Part shown: piece by piece, positions 36,016 to 44,813 of the stretch
Layout of the letters: each line of letters begins with the position of its first letter
Numbering within the stretch: position 1 is the first letter of the stretch
Assembly (NCBI GenBank): GCA_001516055.1
Contig: LOEZ01000053.1
Location: forward strand, 62,001-126,000
DNA length: 64,000 bases
Source of the DNA: Gracilibacter sp. BRH_c7a
Lineage (GTDB): Bacteria > Bacillota > Desulfitobacteriia > Desulfitobacteriales > Syntrophobotulaceae
Direction of reading: 5' to 3'
The notes under the pieces: model-generated
Database searches by the model: none
What the model was told of the DNA's origin: nothing
What the model saw: only the letters and a program-made list of their open reading frames with translations
Position numbers and translations under genes: made by a program

Positions 36016-37383
36016 CTACTTTCTATTATCAAGAGAAATATATTCTCTCCTCGTTGCAACACTTTTAAAGGCTGGTCGAATAATCTTGCCGGCGTTAACA
36101 ATCTCTTCGATACGATGAGCACTCCATCCCGATATTCTGGAGATAGCAAAAATCGGGGTAAACATCTCCAGCGGGATTCCCAACATTCTATACACGAAAC
36201 CGGAATAGAAGTCAACATTGGCACTGATAATCTTATACATTTTATTGTACTTAGATATTACTCCAGGTGCTAGTCTCTCTATATTCAAGTAAAATTTGAA
36301 CTCATCCTCGAGGTCCTTCTCTTTAGCAAGCATAGCTATATACTCTTTAAGAATAACAGTTCTTGGATCTGATATGGAATAAACAGCATGACCGATACCA
36401 TAGATAAGTCCGGTTTGATCAAATACTTCTTTTTTGAGTATCTTTGTCAGGTAACTTTCTATTTCTTCATCATCTTTCCAATCCTTAATATTCTCTTTCA
36501 TATCTTCGAGCATATCAACAGCCTTTATATTAGCACCACCATGTTTCGGTCCTTTGAGTGCCCCTATTGCGGCAGCCATGACAGAATAGGTGTCTGTCCC
36601 AGTTGAAGTTACCACATGGGTAACGAAAGAAGAATTGTTACCTCCACCATGTTCTGCGTGAAGTACGAGGGCGAGGTCAAGAAGCCTTGCTTCCAAATCT
36701 GTATATTTATTATCCGGTCTCAGCATATGAAGAATATTCTCAGCAGTACTTAAGTCAGTCCTCGGACTATGAAGATACAGACTTTGATTTCCATGGTAAT
36801 GCCTGTAGGCTTGATAACCATATACTGCTAAAGCTGGGAACCAAGCTATAAGTCGTATGCATTGCTTCAGAACATTTTTAACAGAAGTGTCATCGGCATT
36901 TTCATCATAAGGGTATAACGCTAATATACTTCTGGCTAAAACGTTCATAATATCTTTACTTGGGGTTTTTAGTATCACTCCTCGGGTAAAATCATCAGGT
37001 AATTTTTGATGAACAGCGAGAAGATGCTTGAAATCCTCAAGAGCCTCATTTTTTGGCAAATTACCAAATAGCAGGAGATAAATGACTTCTTCATAACCAA
37101 AGCGACCTTCGCTAATAAATCCATTGACAATATCCCTGATATCGATACCTCTATAAATTAACCTTCCTGGGACGGGAACTGTTTCCCCTTCATCAATAAT
37201 GTAAGAGTGTACCTCTCCTATCTCTGTTAAACCTACTAGTACGCCTTTTCCATCTAAATCTCGGAGACCTCTTTTGACCTCATATCTGGAATACAATTCA
37301 GTATCGATTTTGCTTTTAATAATGCTCCCACTTAGCTCATTAAGCATATTCTCTTCGAATTGTCTAAACTCCATCATTTCCAT
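36016..37383 (-). CDS. Citrate synthase
   Basis: 455 residues, in the size range of clostridial citrate synthases. Active-site motifs are HAEHGGGNNSSF, GPKHGGANIKA and YGIGHAVYSISDPR; the latter contains the catalytic His region, and a late Arg/Asp region is present in the C-terminal helical part. It condenses acetyl-CoA and oxaloacetate; 2-methylcitrate synthase activity cannot be excluded. Start ATG at 37383, eight bases after AGGAGG. It stands alone, with no aconitase or isocitrate dehydrogenase gene beside it. Confidence 0.93.
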   Translation of the reverse strand: MEMMEFRQFEENMLNELSGSIIKSKIDTELYSRYEVKRGLRDLDGKGVLVGLTEIGEVHSYIIDEGETVPVPGRLIYRGIDIRDIVNGFISEGRFGYEEVIYLLLFGNLPKNEALEDFKHLLAVHQKLPDDFTRGVILKTPSKDIMNVLARSILALYPYDENADDTSVKNVLKQCIRLIAWFPALAVYGYQAYRHYHGNQSLYLHSPRTDLSTAENILHMLRPDNKYTDLEARLLDLALVLHAEHGGGNNSSFVTHVVTSTGTDTYSVMAAAIGALKGPKHGGANIKAVDMLEDMKENIKDWKDDEEIESYLTKILKKEVFDQTGLIYGIGHAVYSISDPRTVILKEYIAMLAKEKDLEDEFKFYLNIERLAPGVISKYNKMYKIISANVDFYSGFVYRMLGIPLEMFTPIFAISRISGWSAHRIEEIVNAGKIIRPAFKSVATRREYISLDNRK

Positions 37384-37688
37384 AATATGTACCTCCTTTT
37401 ATTTTAATAATGTTTTTAGTTAGCACATTTTTTCGGCTCTTACTTATTGTATTAAGTATTAAGTATTATTAGATTAAATTTATTCGCTATAATAATCAAT
37501 CTACCTGCAAATAAAAAATTTGTTTACAAATTTCTATATTTACTGGTTATATTCTTAAAAATGAGGCATAAATTTCCGCTTATCCACTGTTAGACTTTCC
37601 TTTATTTTATATATAAATACCGATACTTTCGAGCAATAATTCAAACTGCCCAGATAGAGTCATTAATTTCTAGTTATTTGTTTAAAGA

Positions 37689-37718
37689 AAAAAGCCATCA
37701 TTGAAAAACGATGGCTTT
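37689..37718 (-). terminator. Terminator of the glycine-zipper gene
   Basis: The hairpin pairs AAAGCCATC with GATGGCTTT around a short loop and in the minus-strand transcript is followed by TTTTTT. The rest of 37384-37758 is AT-rich upstream DNA of citrate synthase, with no gene seen. Confidence 0.82.
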
Positions 37719-37758
37719 GATACCTATATAATATAAAGCATAGTTTTTTGAGTTTTTC

Positions 37759-38220
37759 CTATATTATTAATCCTTTTTTCTTAGCATCTGCGTCAAGAGA
37801 TGACCCTATTGCTAATCCTATACTTAATCCTATTGGAATCCCGATGGCTATATTATCCAATGCGGCTCCGAAAGGTAATCCAAGTGCAATACCTAAAGAC
37901 ATATACAGGTTGGTGTAATGTCCTTCTCTTATTAATTTATGTTTTTTTTCCAAATGAGTGGTTAACTGCGTCAGAAGAGATTGATAATCCTTATAATCCT
38001 GTTTATCCAGTTCATTATGTTTATCTTTAATCCTAGTAATAATAATTGTTAAATCATTTAATGCTTCTGTACATTCATCACATTCTTTAGTTAGTATACC
38101 CATTCTGTTAATTATTCGTTCAACTAGGTCTAACTTGAGCTTCTTGACTTCTTTGTTATCTAACTTTTGTTTTAGTAAAGTAATATCCTTTAATATTTCA
38201 TGCAAATTTTCATTGCCCAT
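37759..38220 (-). CDS. Hypothetical protein with C-terminal glycine zipper
   Basis: 153 residues. The first two thirds (1-105) are charged and helical, probably coiled coil. The last part (about 105-145) is a Gly/Ala-rich hydrophobic stretch with small residues at regular spacing (LGIALGLPFGAAL, then IGIPIGLSIGLAIGSSL), a glycine-zipper membrane-associating segment. No enzymatic motif is seen. It is followed by its own terminator and preceded closely by the HAD phosphatase gene. Function unknown. Confidence 0.75.
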   Translation of the reverse strand: MGNENLHEILKDITLLKQKLDNKEVKKLKLDLVERIINRMGILTKECDECTEALNDLTIIITRIKDKHNELDKQDYKDYQSLLTQLTTHLEKKHKLIREGHYTNLYMSLGIALGLPFGAALDNIAIGIPIGLSIGLAIGSSLDADAKKKGLII

Positions 38221-38248
38221 CTATTTTATTCTCCTAATAGTTAATTTC

Positions 38249-38920
38249 TCAAAAAAGAATCATCCATTTTTTATCAATGGCAACTGCTTTCAGCTTAGCG
38301 TCAGGATTAACCACTATAGGCTGACCAACAGCTTGAAGCAGTTTTAGGTCGGAATAACCATCTGCATAAGCACGACTTGCTTCCCAGTCTACCTCTTCAT
38401 AACCAAACCGTTCAATAATCTTCTTCAGCTTCAAATCTCCGATTACAATTTCTGTTTCCTTCTTGCTGTCATATTTCCCGTGATTGAAATACATCTGAGA
38501 TCCAATTACGGTATCAAATTCAAGCTGATCACCAATGTTCTGTAAAAATTCATGGTAAGTCCCCGAGAGAAGAACGGTGTGAAACCCCTCATCACGGGCC
38601 TTTTGCACTTCTTTTAAGACAGATTTATTAAACAAACCTTGCACCTCTTGCGAACAAATCATAAAAAAGTCCTTTAATTCCTGTTCGTTCATACCATTAA
38701 AAATGGGGTTAAACTTCCTAACAGCTTGAAGCTTCATTTCTTCCCTAGACAGCTTGGCGAATAATCCTAATTTGTATTGAAAAAACAAGGGAATTAAAGA
38801 TATGTAAATCTTATAGATAGTAAATCTCGAACACTTGAGATATTTTCTCCGCGTTAATAAATAAGGCAGTGTATCTTTAGGGAAAAGTGTACCATCGAAA
38901 TCAAAAATTGCTAGCTTCAT
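38249..38920 (-). CDS. HAD-IB family phosphatase
   Basis: 223 residues. Haloacid dehalogenase motif I is FDFDGTLFP at the N terminus, with the nucleophile Asp6; motif II is LLSGTYHEF; motif III/IV reads ADGYSDLKLLQAVG. Subfamily IB includes phosphoserine phosphatase and related enzymes that act on small phosphate esters. The substrate cannot be assigned. Start ATG at 38920 with a GGAGGG-type site. Confidence 0.88.
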   Translation of the reverse strand: MKLAIFDFDGTLFPKDTLPYLLTRRKYLKCSRFTIYKIYISLIPLFFQYKLGLFAKLSREEMKLQAVRKFNPIFNGMNEQELKDFFMICSQEVQGLFNKSVLKEVQKARDEGFHTVLLSGTYHEFLQNIGDQLEFDTVIGSQMYFNHGKYDSKKETEIVIGDLKLKKIIERFGYEEVDWEASRAYADGYSDLKLLQAVGQPIVVNPDAKLKAVAIDKKWMILF

Positions 38921-39058
38921 GGGGCCCTCCCAGACTATTTATCGTATCTCTACTGGATACTTAACGTTTAACTGGAATCACTCGGTTGTCTTATTATACC
39001 ATTTAAGTAAGTCCTGCAAAATATCCAAAAAATAATGAGTGCATGTATACCCATTATC

Positions 39059-39541
39059 CTATGGTATCAAATTAACTATAATCCCAGATAAAGGGGGGAT
39101 AATTAGAACAAGAGCTAATCTTAAGAACATAAATCTTGAACCAATTATGGCCAACTCAAAAGGAATTGCTCCCATTCCTAACATAGCCCAGCCCGTAATA
39201 AAGGATACTGCTGTACCTAAACCTGCCCCTGCATTAACCACAGATGCTATTATTGGGAAAGCTACATAAGGACCCCCGGGTATCAATGCTCCTGCGATAC
39301 TTCCTATTAGCACACCTCTTAGACCAGCTTCTGCTCCTAACCAGCTCCTTATTAAATCTGGCGGGATAGCCACTTGGATAAATCCTGCCATTAAAAATGC
39401 AATTATAAGTAATGGCCACATACTAATCAACGTCTTTTGGGCTATTTTAAAGCCTTTGCGATGACTACCGTCACCCTTTTTATAAGCTAGAACGGAAGTA
39501 ATTGCTGCTAACACAAATAAAATAATTAAAGCTGTAATCAT
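39059..39541 (-). CDS. Half-size permease, second half (ArsP/UPF0718-like)
   Basis: 160 residues with about four to five membrane segments. It is homologous to the neighbouring gene: both contain a WLGxxAGLxG segment followed by GALIPGGPYV. Together they resemble the two internal repeats of ArsP/YraQ-type permeases (PF03773-like), normally one protein of about 300-350 residues. The start ATG overlaps the upstream half-gene stop by four bases. Substrate unknown. Confidence 0.72.
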   Translation of the reverse strand: MITALIILFVLAAITSVLAYKKGDGSHRKGFKIAQKTLISMWPLLIIAFLMAGFIQVAIPPDLIRSWLGAEAGLRGVLIGSIAGALIPGGPYVAFPIIASVVNAGAGLGTAVSFITGWAMLGMGAIPFELAIIGSRFMFLRLALVLIIPPLSGIIVNLIP

Positions 39542-40086
39542 TTTTTGTCACCTACCGTTTGCATCAATTTTATTTGCTCCGTAACTCTTTCTCCATAATT
39601 TCTAAAGAATAGATTGGCGATTAGGCCAACTAAAATCGGAAATACGAAAGTTACAATATATCTAATTGCCGTGAGTCTTGGACCCATTAAGGCAACTTCC
39701 ATTGGCAGCCGACTTATAGTCCATAAATTTTTAGCAACCACAAAGGCTAGAACCGCACCAATTTCCGCTCCAGAAAGCAAAAAGGAAGCTGCGATTGGAT
39801 AAAACACATATGGTCCGCCAGGTATTAATGCACCTGCAACCGCTCCTAAAAGTATTCCCTTTAGTCCAGCATCTTTACCTAGCCATTTATTTATTAGTTC
39901 CTTAGAAATTAACACCTGTATCATTCCAGCTAAGACAAAAGCTGCTGCTAGCAAAGGTATCACTTGAATTAGCATTTTAGCACCAGCTATTATTCCAGCA
40001 GTAATTACGCTTGGACCTTGCTGAACAACTCCAAATACAGCTAAAATGATAGTTACTGTTGTCATAATAATAATGTTATTCTTCAT
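39538..40086 (-). CDS. Half-size permease, first half (ArsP/UPF0718-like)
   Basis: 182 residues from ATG at 40086, seven bases after GGGAGG; an upstream ATG at 40233 adds a basic, non-conserved stretch and lacks a site. It has about five membrane segments, with KWLGKDAGLKGILLGAV and GALIPGGPYVFYP in the middle. Paired with 39059-39541 it would make a heterodimeric transporter. No arsenic- or metal-resistance gene is next to it. Confidence 0.75.
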   Translation of the reverse strand: MKNNIIIMTTVTIILAVFGVVQQGPSVITAGIIAGAKMLIQVIPLLAAAFVLAGMIQVLISKELINKWLGKDAGLKGILLGAVAGALIPGGPYVFYPIAASFLLSGAEIGAVLAFVVAKNLWTISRLPMEVALMGPRLTAIRYIVTFVFPILVGLIANLFFRNYGERVTEQIKLMQTVGDKK

Positions 40087-40346
40087 CTCTTTCCTCCCTC
40101 GAAACCGCCTACAGGTGACTAACCATTTTTCTTCCAATCTGCATTGTATTCTCCATTTTCTATTTTTCTCCTTTATCTTAGGCAGAAAATAACGCCAGAT
40201 TAACTGCCTTTTTGCCAAGTATATACCTCTCACCCTTAAAATTTCTTATCAACTACTCCCACGAAATCAGCAGTTAATTTTTTTTGTAGGATGATGATTT
40301 ATGTCTGTAATAAAAATCCCTAAATAGTTACTATATATATATAGAA

Positions 40347-40621
40347 CGTTCTAAAATGTGGTGGTCAAGTTAGGACATGAAAAGCATATCAGATATGTAC
40401 CTTGAGTTTACCAAATTGTTAAAGAAGGTCTGAACTTTAAAACTGAAGCACCTTCGGATAAAGAAAATCCGGTTGTTATCCTGCCTGAAATAACAGGCAA
40501 GTTCCAAGTTATCAATGAGAGCGGTGAAAAACTTTCCTCATATACAGGCAACATCTGGAGTGGTAATATCTTTGGCAATGGCCAAAATCATCCAGACGAG
40601 AGCATTACTATTAACCCCTAA
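40347..40621 (+). pseudogene. Gene remnant of unknown family
   Basis: A plus-strand frame reads from about 40347 to a TAA at 40619-40621, interrupted by an in-frame TGA near 40403. After the TGA it runs about 72 codons with good coding character (for example NPVVILPEITGKF and SSYTGNIWSGN). No start with a ribosome site is seen. It is followed by a hairpin at 40641-40676. It looks like the decayed 3' end of a gene; I do not recognise the family. Confidence 0.4.
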
Positions 40622-40640
40622 TATTCTATACAAATTTACA

Positions 40641-40676
40641 AAGAAGCTCTGCCTTTAAAAACTGGCAGAGTTTCTT
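40641..40676 (+). terminator. Hairpin after the gene remnant
   Basis: A near-perfect 13-bp stem (40641-40653 with 40664-40676) around a ten-base loop. T-rich DNA follows but there is no clean T-run. The rest of 40622-40801 holds nothing else recognisable. Confidence 0.5.
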
Positions 40677-40801
40677 CTTATAATTTCCTTTTATACTTTT
40701 AAGAATTAAAGGCTTTTGAAGCTTTTAAACTTTATCATTAATATTTGTGTATTACTTAGCAATCCTTTAGAGCAGATAAGAGTCCAGATGCACAAATATC
40801 A

Positions 40802-41545
40802 TCACCAAGCAGTATACATATTCCCATAAGGCCTTTTATTATAAGGTATCAACTTGCTAAAAGGCTTAGACAATATACTCTTCACATTACCACCGAAGTA
40901 AGCTACATACCTTTCCACATATCCCCGAACTAGTGCCTTATCTTTATCGGTCATCTCTACAATCTTGACTTCCTTACCCAGGTTGAATTCTGGAATCTGT
41001 CCCCGAACATACATGACTCCTCCATGCATACCCGTACCGCAGTAGTCACCTACTATATCCTCTCCTTCTCTAAGTCCTAGACCAAGCACCAGGACTATGC
41101 CACCTGCCATATATTCACCTAAGAAATCTCCAGCTGTTCCCCCGATAATGATGGCTGGTATCTTCTCCATATATTCCTTCATATGGATTCCTACACGGTA
41201 GCCGACATAGTCACGAACAAATATTTCTCCACCTCGCATACCATATCCGGTGGTATCGCCAGTGTGACCATGGACTATGATTCTGCCTTGATTCATTGTA
41301 TTTCCTGTCCCATCTTGGCCGTTACCTTTAACCACGATTTCCAGACCATCCATGAAGGCTGCCATATCGTTTCCGGGAGTTCCTTCCAAGATAAGCCGCT
41401 GGCTTCCAGTAACTCCATCACCAATATAGCGCTGGCCGTTAACATTTTGGACTATGATTTCTTCTACCCCTTTATCCAAGTGATTTCTCAGATTATGGTT
41501 CAGCTCTTTATAGTAGACACCTTTGGCATCGATTGTCATGGTCAT
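40802..41545 (-). CDS. Glutamate synthase GXGXG (alpha C-terminal) subunit, archaeal type
   Basis: 247 residues with repeated G-rich beta-helix turns, for example GDGVTGSQRLILEG, GNTMNQGRIIVHGHTGDTTGYGMRGG, in the 40-110 region, and later GDYCGTGMHGGVMYVRG. This is the GXGXG domain of glutamate synthase made as a separate protein. It is structural and helps connect the glutaminase and FMN sites through the ammonia tunnel. Last gene of the five-gene operon; its start overlaps the flavoprotein stop by four bases. Confidence 0.88.
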   Translation of the reverse strand: MTMTIDAKGVYYKELNHNLRNHLDKGVEEIIVQNVNGQRYIGDGVTGSQRLILEGTPGNDMAAFMDGLEIVVKGNGQDGTGNTMNQGRIIVHGHTGDTTGYGMRGGEIFVRDYVGYRVGIHMKEYMEKIPAIIIGGTAGDFLGEYMAGGIVLVLGLGLREGEDIVGDYCGTGMHGGVMYVRGQIPEFNLGKEVKIVEMTDKDKALVRGYVERYVAYFGGNVKSILSKPFSKLIPYNKRPYGNMYTAW

Positions 41546-42810
41546 AGTTTTATCACCCCCAGCAATTGCTCTTGCCTGTATTCCTTGGGCAAGTGAGCAT
41601 AGCCAAAATCTTTATAGAGTAATTTATCCTTAAACGTATTGATGTCTATTTCTTTTTCCATCAGACCGGTTAGGATACCAGCTCTATCCACTTCATTTAA
41701 AGCAATAAATCCAACCAGTTTGTTATCTCTTAGAACTATTTTACGATAGTTTCTTTTGGTAGAATCCCGTTCTATCATCTCAGTGAATTCGGAGCTGTCT
41801 GGTTTGATTATACCTGCCGTTATCATCGGTAGACCAAAGAAGCTAATGGCATTCATTCCAAATCCACCGTGATATCTTTCTTCTTGTCCCGCCATATTAT
41901 GCCCAGCAGTATATCCCTGCCTATAAGCATTAGGTAAGATAGGTAATACTCTTCTTTGTTTATAAAGAATGTCATACCCTTCCGAAACGTCCCCTGCTGC
42001 ATAAATATCGGGATAATTGGTTCTCAGATAATCATCCACTACTATTCCTCTGTTAACCGCTAGTCCTGCCTCAGTAGCCAAATCTTTATTGGGGGAAACA
42101 CCGATAGCAATAATGACGGCATCACATTCTAATTCTGTGTTATCTTGAAGCAGCACTCCTGAGACTTTATCGCCACTGCCCTGAATCTCCTTGACCGTAT
42201 TATTCAGAGAGAACTCGACCCCTTTATCTTCCAGGGTCCTCTGAACTATCTCGGCAGCTTCTTCATCAAGGATAGCACTTAGTACTCTGTTAGCTAATTC
42301 CACAACTGTAACTTTTACTTCCAGCCCTACCATGGCTTCTGCGGCCTTTAGTCCAATTAAACCTGCCCCAATGATGACTATCTTATTGTATTTGTTAATG
42401 TTAGCTTCGATATCTTTGACATCATCCCACTTAAGGAAAGAGAAAACTCCTTTAAACTGTAACCCGGGCATTTCAGGAATAATAGGCTTACCACCTGTGG
42501 CTAGCATTAGAGTTTCATATTTTACTATTTCTCCAGTACTCAAGGACACTGTTTTCTCATCTGGATGAATCTCTTCCACTTTTACTCCTAAACGAAGGTT
42601 AACGTTCAGTTTCTCATAGAAGTCCGGTTCCCTATAATACATTTTCTCAGGCTTAACCTTACCAGCCAGATAATAAGATATCAACGGTCTGGAATAAGTG
42701 TGATAAGGTTCATCAGAGATAAGCATAATTGAACCTTCAGGATCAACTTGACGAATACCTTCGATAGTTCCTATCCCAGCGGCTGAATTACCTATTACTA
42801 AATATTTCAC
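41542..42810 (-). CDS. Glutamate synthase operon NAD(P)/FAD oxidoreductase
   Basis: 422 residues from GTG at 42810, which follows the ferredoxin stop by one base and has GAGGAGG about eight bases upstream. FAD motif YLVIGNSAAGIGTIEGI at the N terminus; NAD motif IVIIGAGLIGLKAAEAM; ribityl motif IYAAGDVSEG. It belongs to the NirB/rubredoxin reductase-like class and replaces the usual GltD small subunit as electron source. It probably reduces the adjacent ferredoxin subunit with NAD(P)H. Confidence 0.88.
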   Translation of the reverse strand: MKYLVIGNSAAGIGTIEGIRQVDPEGSIMLISDEPYHTYSRPLISYYLAGKVKPEKMYYREPDFYEKLNVNLRLGVKVEEIHPDEKTVSLSTGEIVKYETLMLATGGKPIIPEMPGLQFKGVFSFLKWDDVKDIEANINKYNKIVIIGAGLIGLKAAEAMVGLEVKVTVVELANRVLSAILDEEAAEIVQRTLEDKGVEFSLNNTVKEIQGSGDKVSGVLLQDNTELECDAVIIAIGVSPNKDLATEAGLAVNRGIVVDDYLRTNYPDIYAAGDVSEGYDILYKQRRVLPILPNAYRQGYTAGHNMAGQEERYHGGFGMNAISFFGLPMITAGIIKPDSSEFTEMIERDSTKRNYRKIVLRDNKLVGFIALNEVDRAGILTGLMEKEIDINTFKDKLLYKDFGYAHLPKEYRQEQLLGVIKL

Positions 42811-42811
42811 C

Positions 42812-43273
42812 TTACTCCCCTCCTCTCGATATCTCAGCAAAGATTAAAGCATTATTGGGACATTTCTCAACACAAATAGGATTGGTGTCATTATTACTGC
42901 AGAGATCACATTTAGAAGCAACCTTGTGTCCGGTCTCATCCCGCTTAATCGCCCCGTAGGGACATACCAGTACACACGTCCAACAACCGACACATCTGCT
43001 TTCATCATTCGTGACTATTCCTGTTTCAGGATTCTTGGTCATAGCACCGGTGATACAAGCCTGAGTACAATTAGCTTCTTCACAATGCCTACACTGGAGA
43101 GCAAAGGAAAGGGGTTGATCTACTTCCACTAAAATCCTAGCTATGGGTCTAGTCTCCTGTTTCAGAAAGGCTTTCAATATACTATTTGGATATTCGGAAT
43201 GTGCTGTAGCACAATATACTTCACATAATTTACACCCTGCACACACTTCCTCGCGGGCATATACTCTTTTCAT
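42812..43273 (-). CDS. Four-cluster ferredoxin of the glutamate synthase operon
   Basis: 153 residues with four cysteine groups: CAGCKLCEVYC, CRHCEEANCTQAC, CVGCWTCVLVC and CDLCSNNDTNPICVEKC. These predict up to four [4Fe-4S] clusters of the DmsB/HycB type. It lies between the FMN subunit and the NAD(P)/FAD subunit and should carry electrons between them. Start ATG at 43273. Confidence 0.88.
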   Translation of the reverse strand: MKRVYAREEVCAGCKLCEVYCATAHSEYPNSILKAFLKQETRPIARILVEVDQPLSFALQCRHCEEANCTQACITGAMTKNPETGIVTNDESRCVGCWTCVLVCPYGAIKRDETGHKVASKCDLCSNNDTNPICVEKCPNNALIFAEISRGGE

Positions 43274-43310
43274 AACGTGTCCCCTCTTTCTCCTTCATGA
43301 TACAGAAGGG

Positions 43311-44813
43311 TTATTCCCCTGCTGGTAATATTCCTAATATTCTGTACTCAGTCTCACTTAGTCCTACCCCTCTAAGCATAAGACGGTTACCCCTGAGACT
43401 TTCTAAAGCATTTATACCCATCCCACCAAGAAGTTCTTTAATCTCATGGGACCAGGCATGAATGAGATTAGCAAGACGTTGGGCACCTATCTCTGGATTG
43501 AGGCGTTTAACAAGTTTGGGGTCTTGGGTACAAATACCCCAATTACATTTACCTGTATAACAAGTCTGACACATACGGCAGCCCATAGTAATGAGGGCGG
43601 CAGTGCCTATATAACAAGCATCCGCTCCAAGAGCAATAGCCTTAACAACATCAGAACTATTCCGAATCCCACCAGCGATAACCAATGATGCCTGGTTCCG
43701 GATACCTTCCTGACGTAACCGCGAATCGACTGAGGCTAATGCCAGTTCTGCAGGTATACCTACACTATCACGAGTTCTTAAAGGTGCTGCACCTGTTCCG
43801 CCACGAACCCCGTCTATTGCTACGATGTCTGCTCCGGCTCGTACAATTCCCGAGGCTATAGCTGCTACGTTATGAACGGCTGATACCTTTACACTCACTG
43901 GTTTCGTGTATCTCGTAGCTTCTTTAAGGGCATATATCAGTTGACGTAAATCTTCGATGGAATATATATCATGGTGAGGGGCCGGCGAGATGGCATCTGA
44001 GCCGATAGGAATCATCCGTGTCCTAGATACCTCTTCACCAACTTTTTCTCCAGGCAGGTGACCACCAATACCTGGCTTGGCTCCTTGTCCAATTTTAATC
44101 TCTATTGCTGCCCCGGCATTCAGATACTCAGCATCAACTCCGAATCTTCCTGAAGCAACCTGAACAATACAGTTCTTACTATATTCATAGGCATCTCTAT
44201 GCAGACCGCCTTCTCCAGTATTCCACATAATCCCACAGTCTGTAGCTGCCTTAGCTAAAGATTTTACTGCACTAAGACTTATCGCCCCAAAAGAAAGTGC
44301 TCCAAACATAATAGGAGCATCCAGTACCAATTGAGGTGGTAATTCTTTTATTAACTTACCATCCTTGATTATCACATTGTCTGGTTTACTTCCCAAGTAA
44401 GTTTTGATCTCCATGGGTTCACGCAGTGGGTCGATAGAAGGGTTAGTTACCTGACTGGCGTTCAAGAAGAGTCTGTCCCAATAGATAGGGATAGGTCTGT
44501 CGGTCCCCATCCCAGTCAACAGGACTCCTCCCCCTTCAGCCTGACGGTCTATACCTCGGATAGTACGAGCATTCCAGTAACTATTCTCTTTATATTCAGT
44601 TGGATTCCTCCTAATTTTTAAAGCACGGGTGGGACAGTAGGTGACACAACGATGACAATTTACGCATTTTTCTTCTGCTGCTATGACACTGTCAATATCT
44701 TCGTCCCAACTATGAACTTCATTGGCACATTGATTGACACATACTTTACACTTAATACATCTATTTGGATCGCGTTCAACCAAATAATCAGGCAGTTGCA
44801 TACTGATACTCAT
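43311..44813 (-). CDS. gltB2: Glutamate synthase central/FMN subunit with N-terminal ferredoxin domain
   Basis: 500 residues. An N-terminal two-cluster ferredoxin (CIKCKVCVNQC and CVNCHRCVTYC, residues about 18-58) precedes the FMN-binding synthase barrel (about 95-480). Signatures are GEGGLHRDAYEYSKN, GQGAKPGIGGHLPG and the 3Fe-4S ligands in CRMCQTCYTGKCNWGIC. It converts 2-oxoglutarate and ammonia to glutamate. The ATG overlaps the glutaminase gene by 26 bp. This is the archaeal-type synthase in which domains are separate genes. Confidence 0.93.
   Translation of the reverse strand: MSISMQLPDYLVERDPNRCIKCKVCVNQCANEVHSWDEDIDSVIAAEEKCVNCHRCVTYCPTRALKIRRNPTEYKENSYWNARTIRGIDRQAEGGGVLLTGMGTDRPIPIYWDRLFLNASQVTNPSIDPLREPMEIKTYLGSKPDNVIIKDGKLIKELPPQLVLDAPIMFGALSFGAISLSAVKSLAKAATDCGIMWNTGEGGLHRDAYEYSKNCIVQVASGRFGVDAEYLNAGAAIEIKIGQGAKPGIGGHLPGEKVGEEVSRTRMIPIGSDAISPAPHHDIYSIEDLRQLIYALKEATRYTKPVSVKVSAVHNVAAIASGIVRAGADIVAIDGVRGGTGAAPLRTRDSVGIPAELALASVDSRLRQEGIRNQASLVIAGGIRNSSDVVKAIALGADACYIGTAALITMGCRMCQTCYTGKCNWGICTQDPKLVKRLNPEIGAQRLANLIHAWSHEIKELLGGMGINALESLRGNRLMLRGVGLSETEYRILGILPAGE

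Noticed and set aside
40343-40352. Palindrome AGAACGTTCT as a possible SOS box
   Set aside because: The Firmicutes LexA site needs GAAC and GTTC four bases apart; here they abut.
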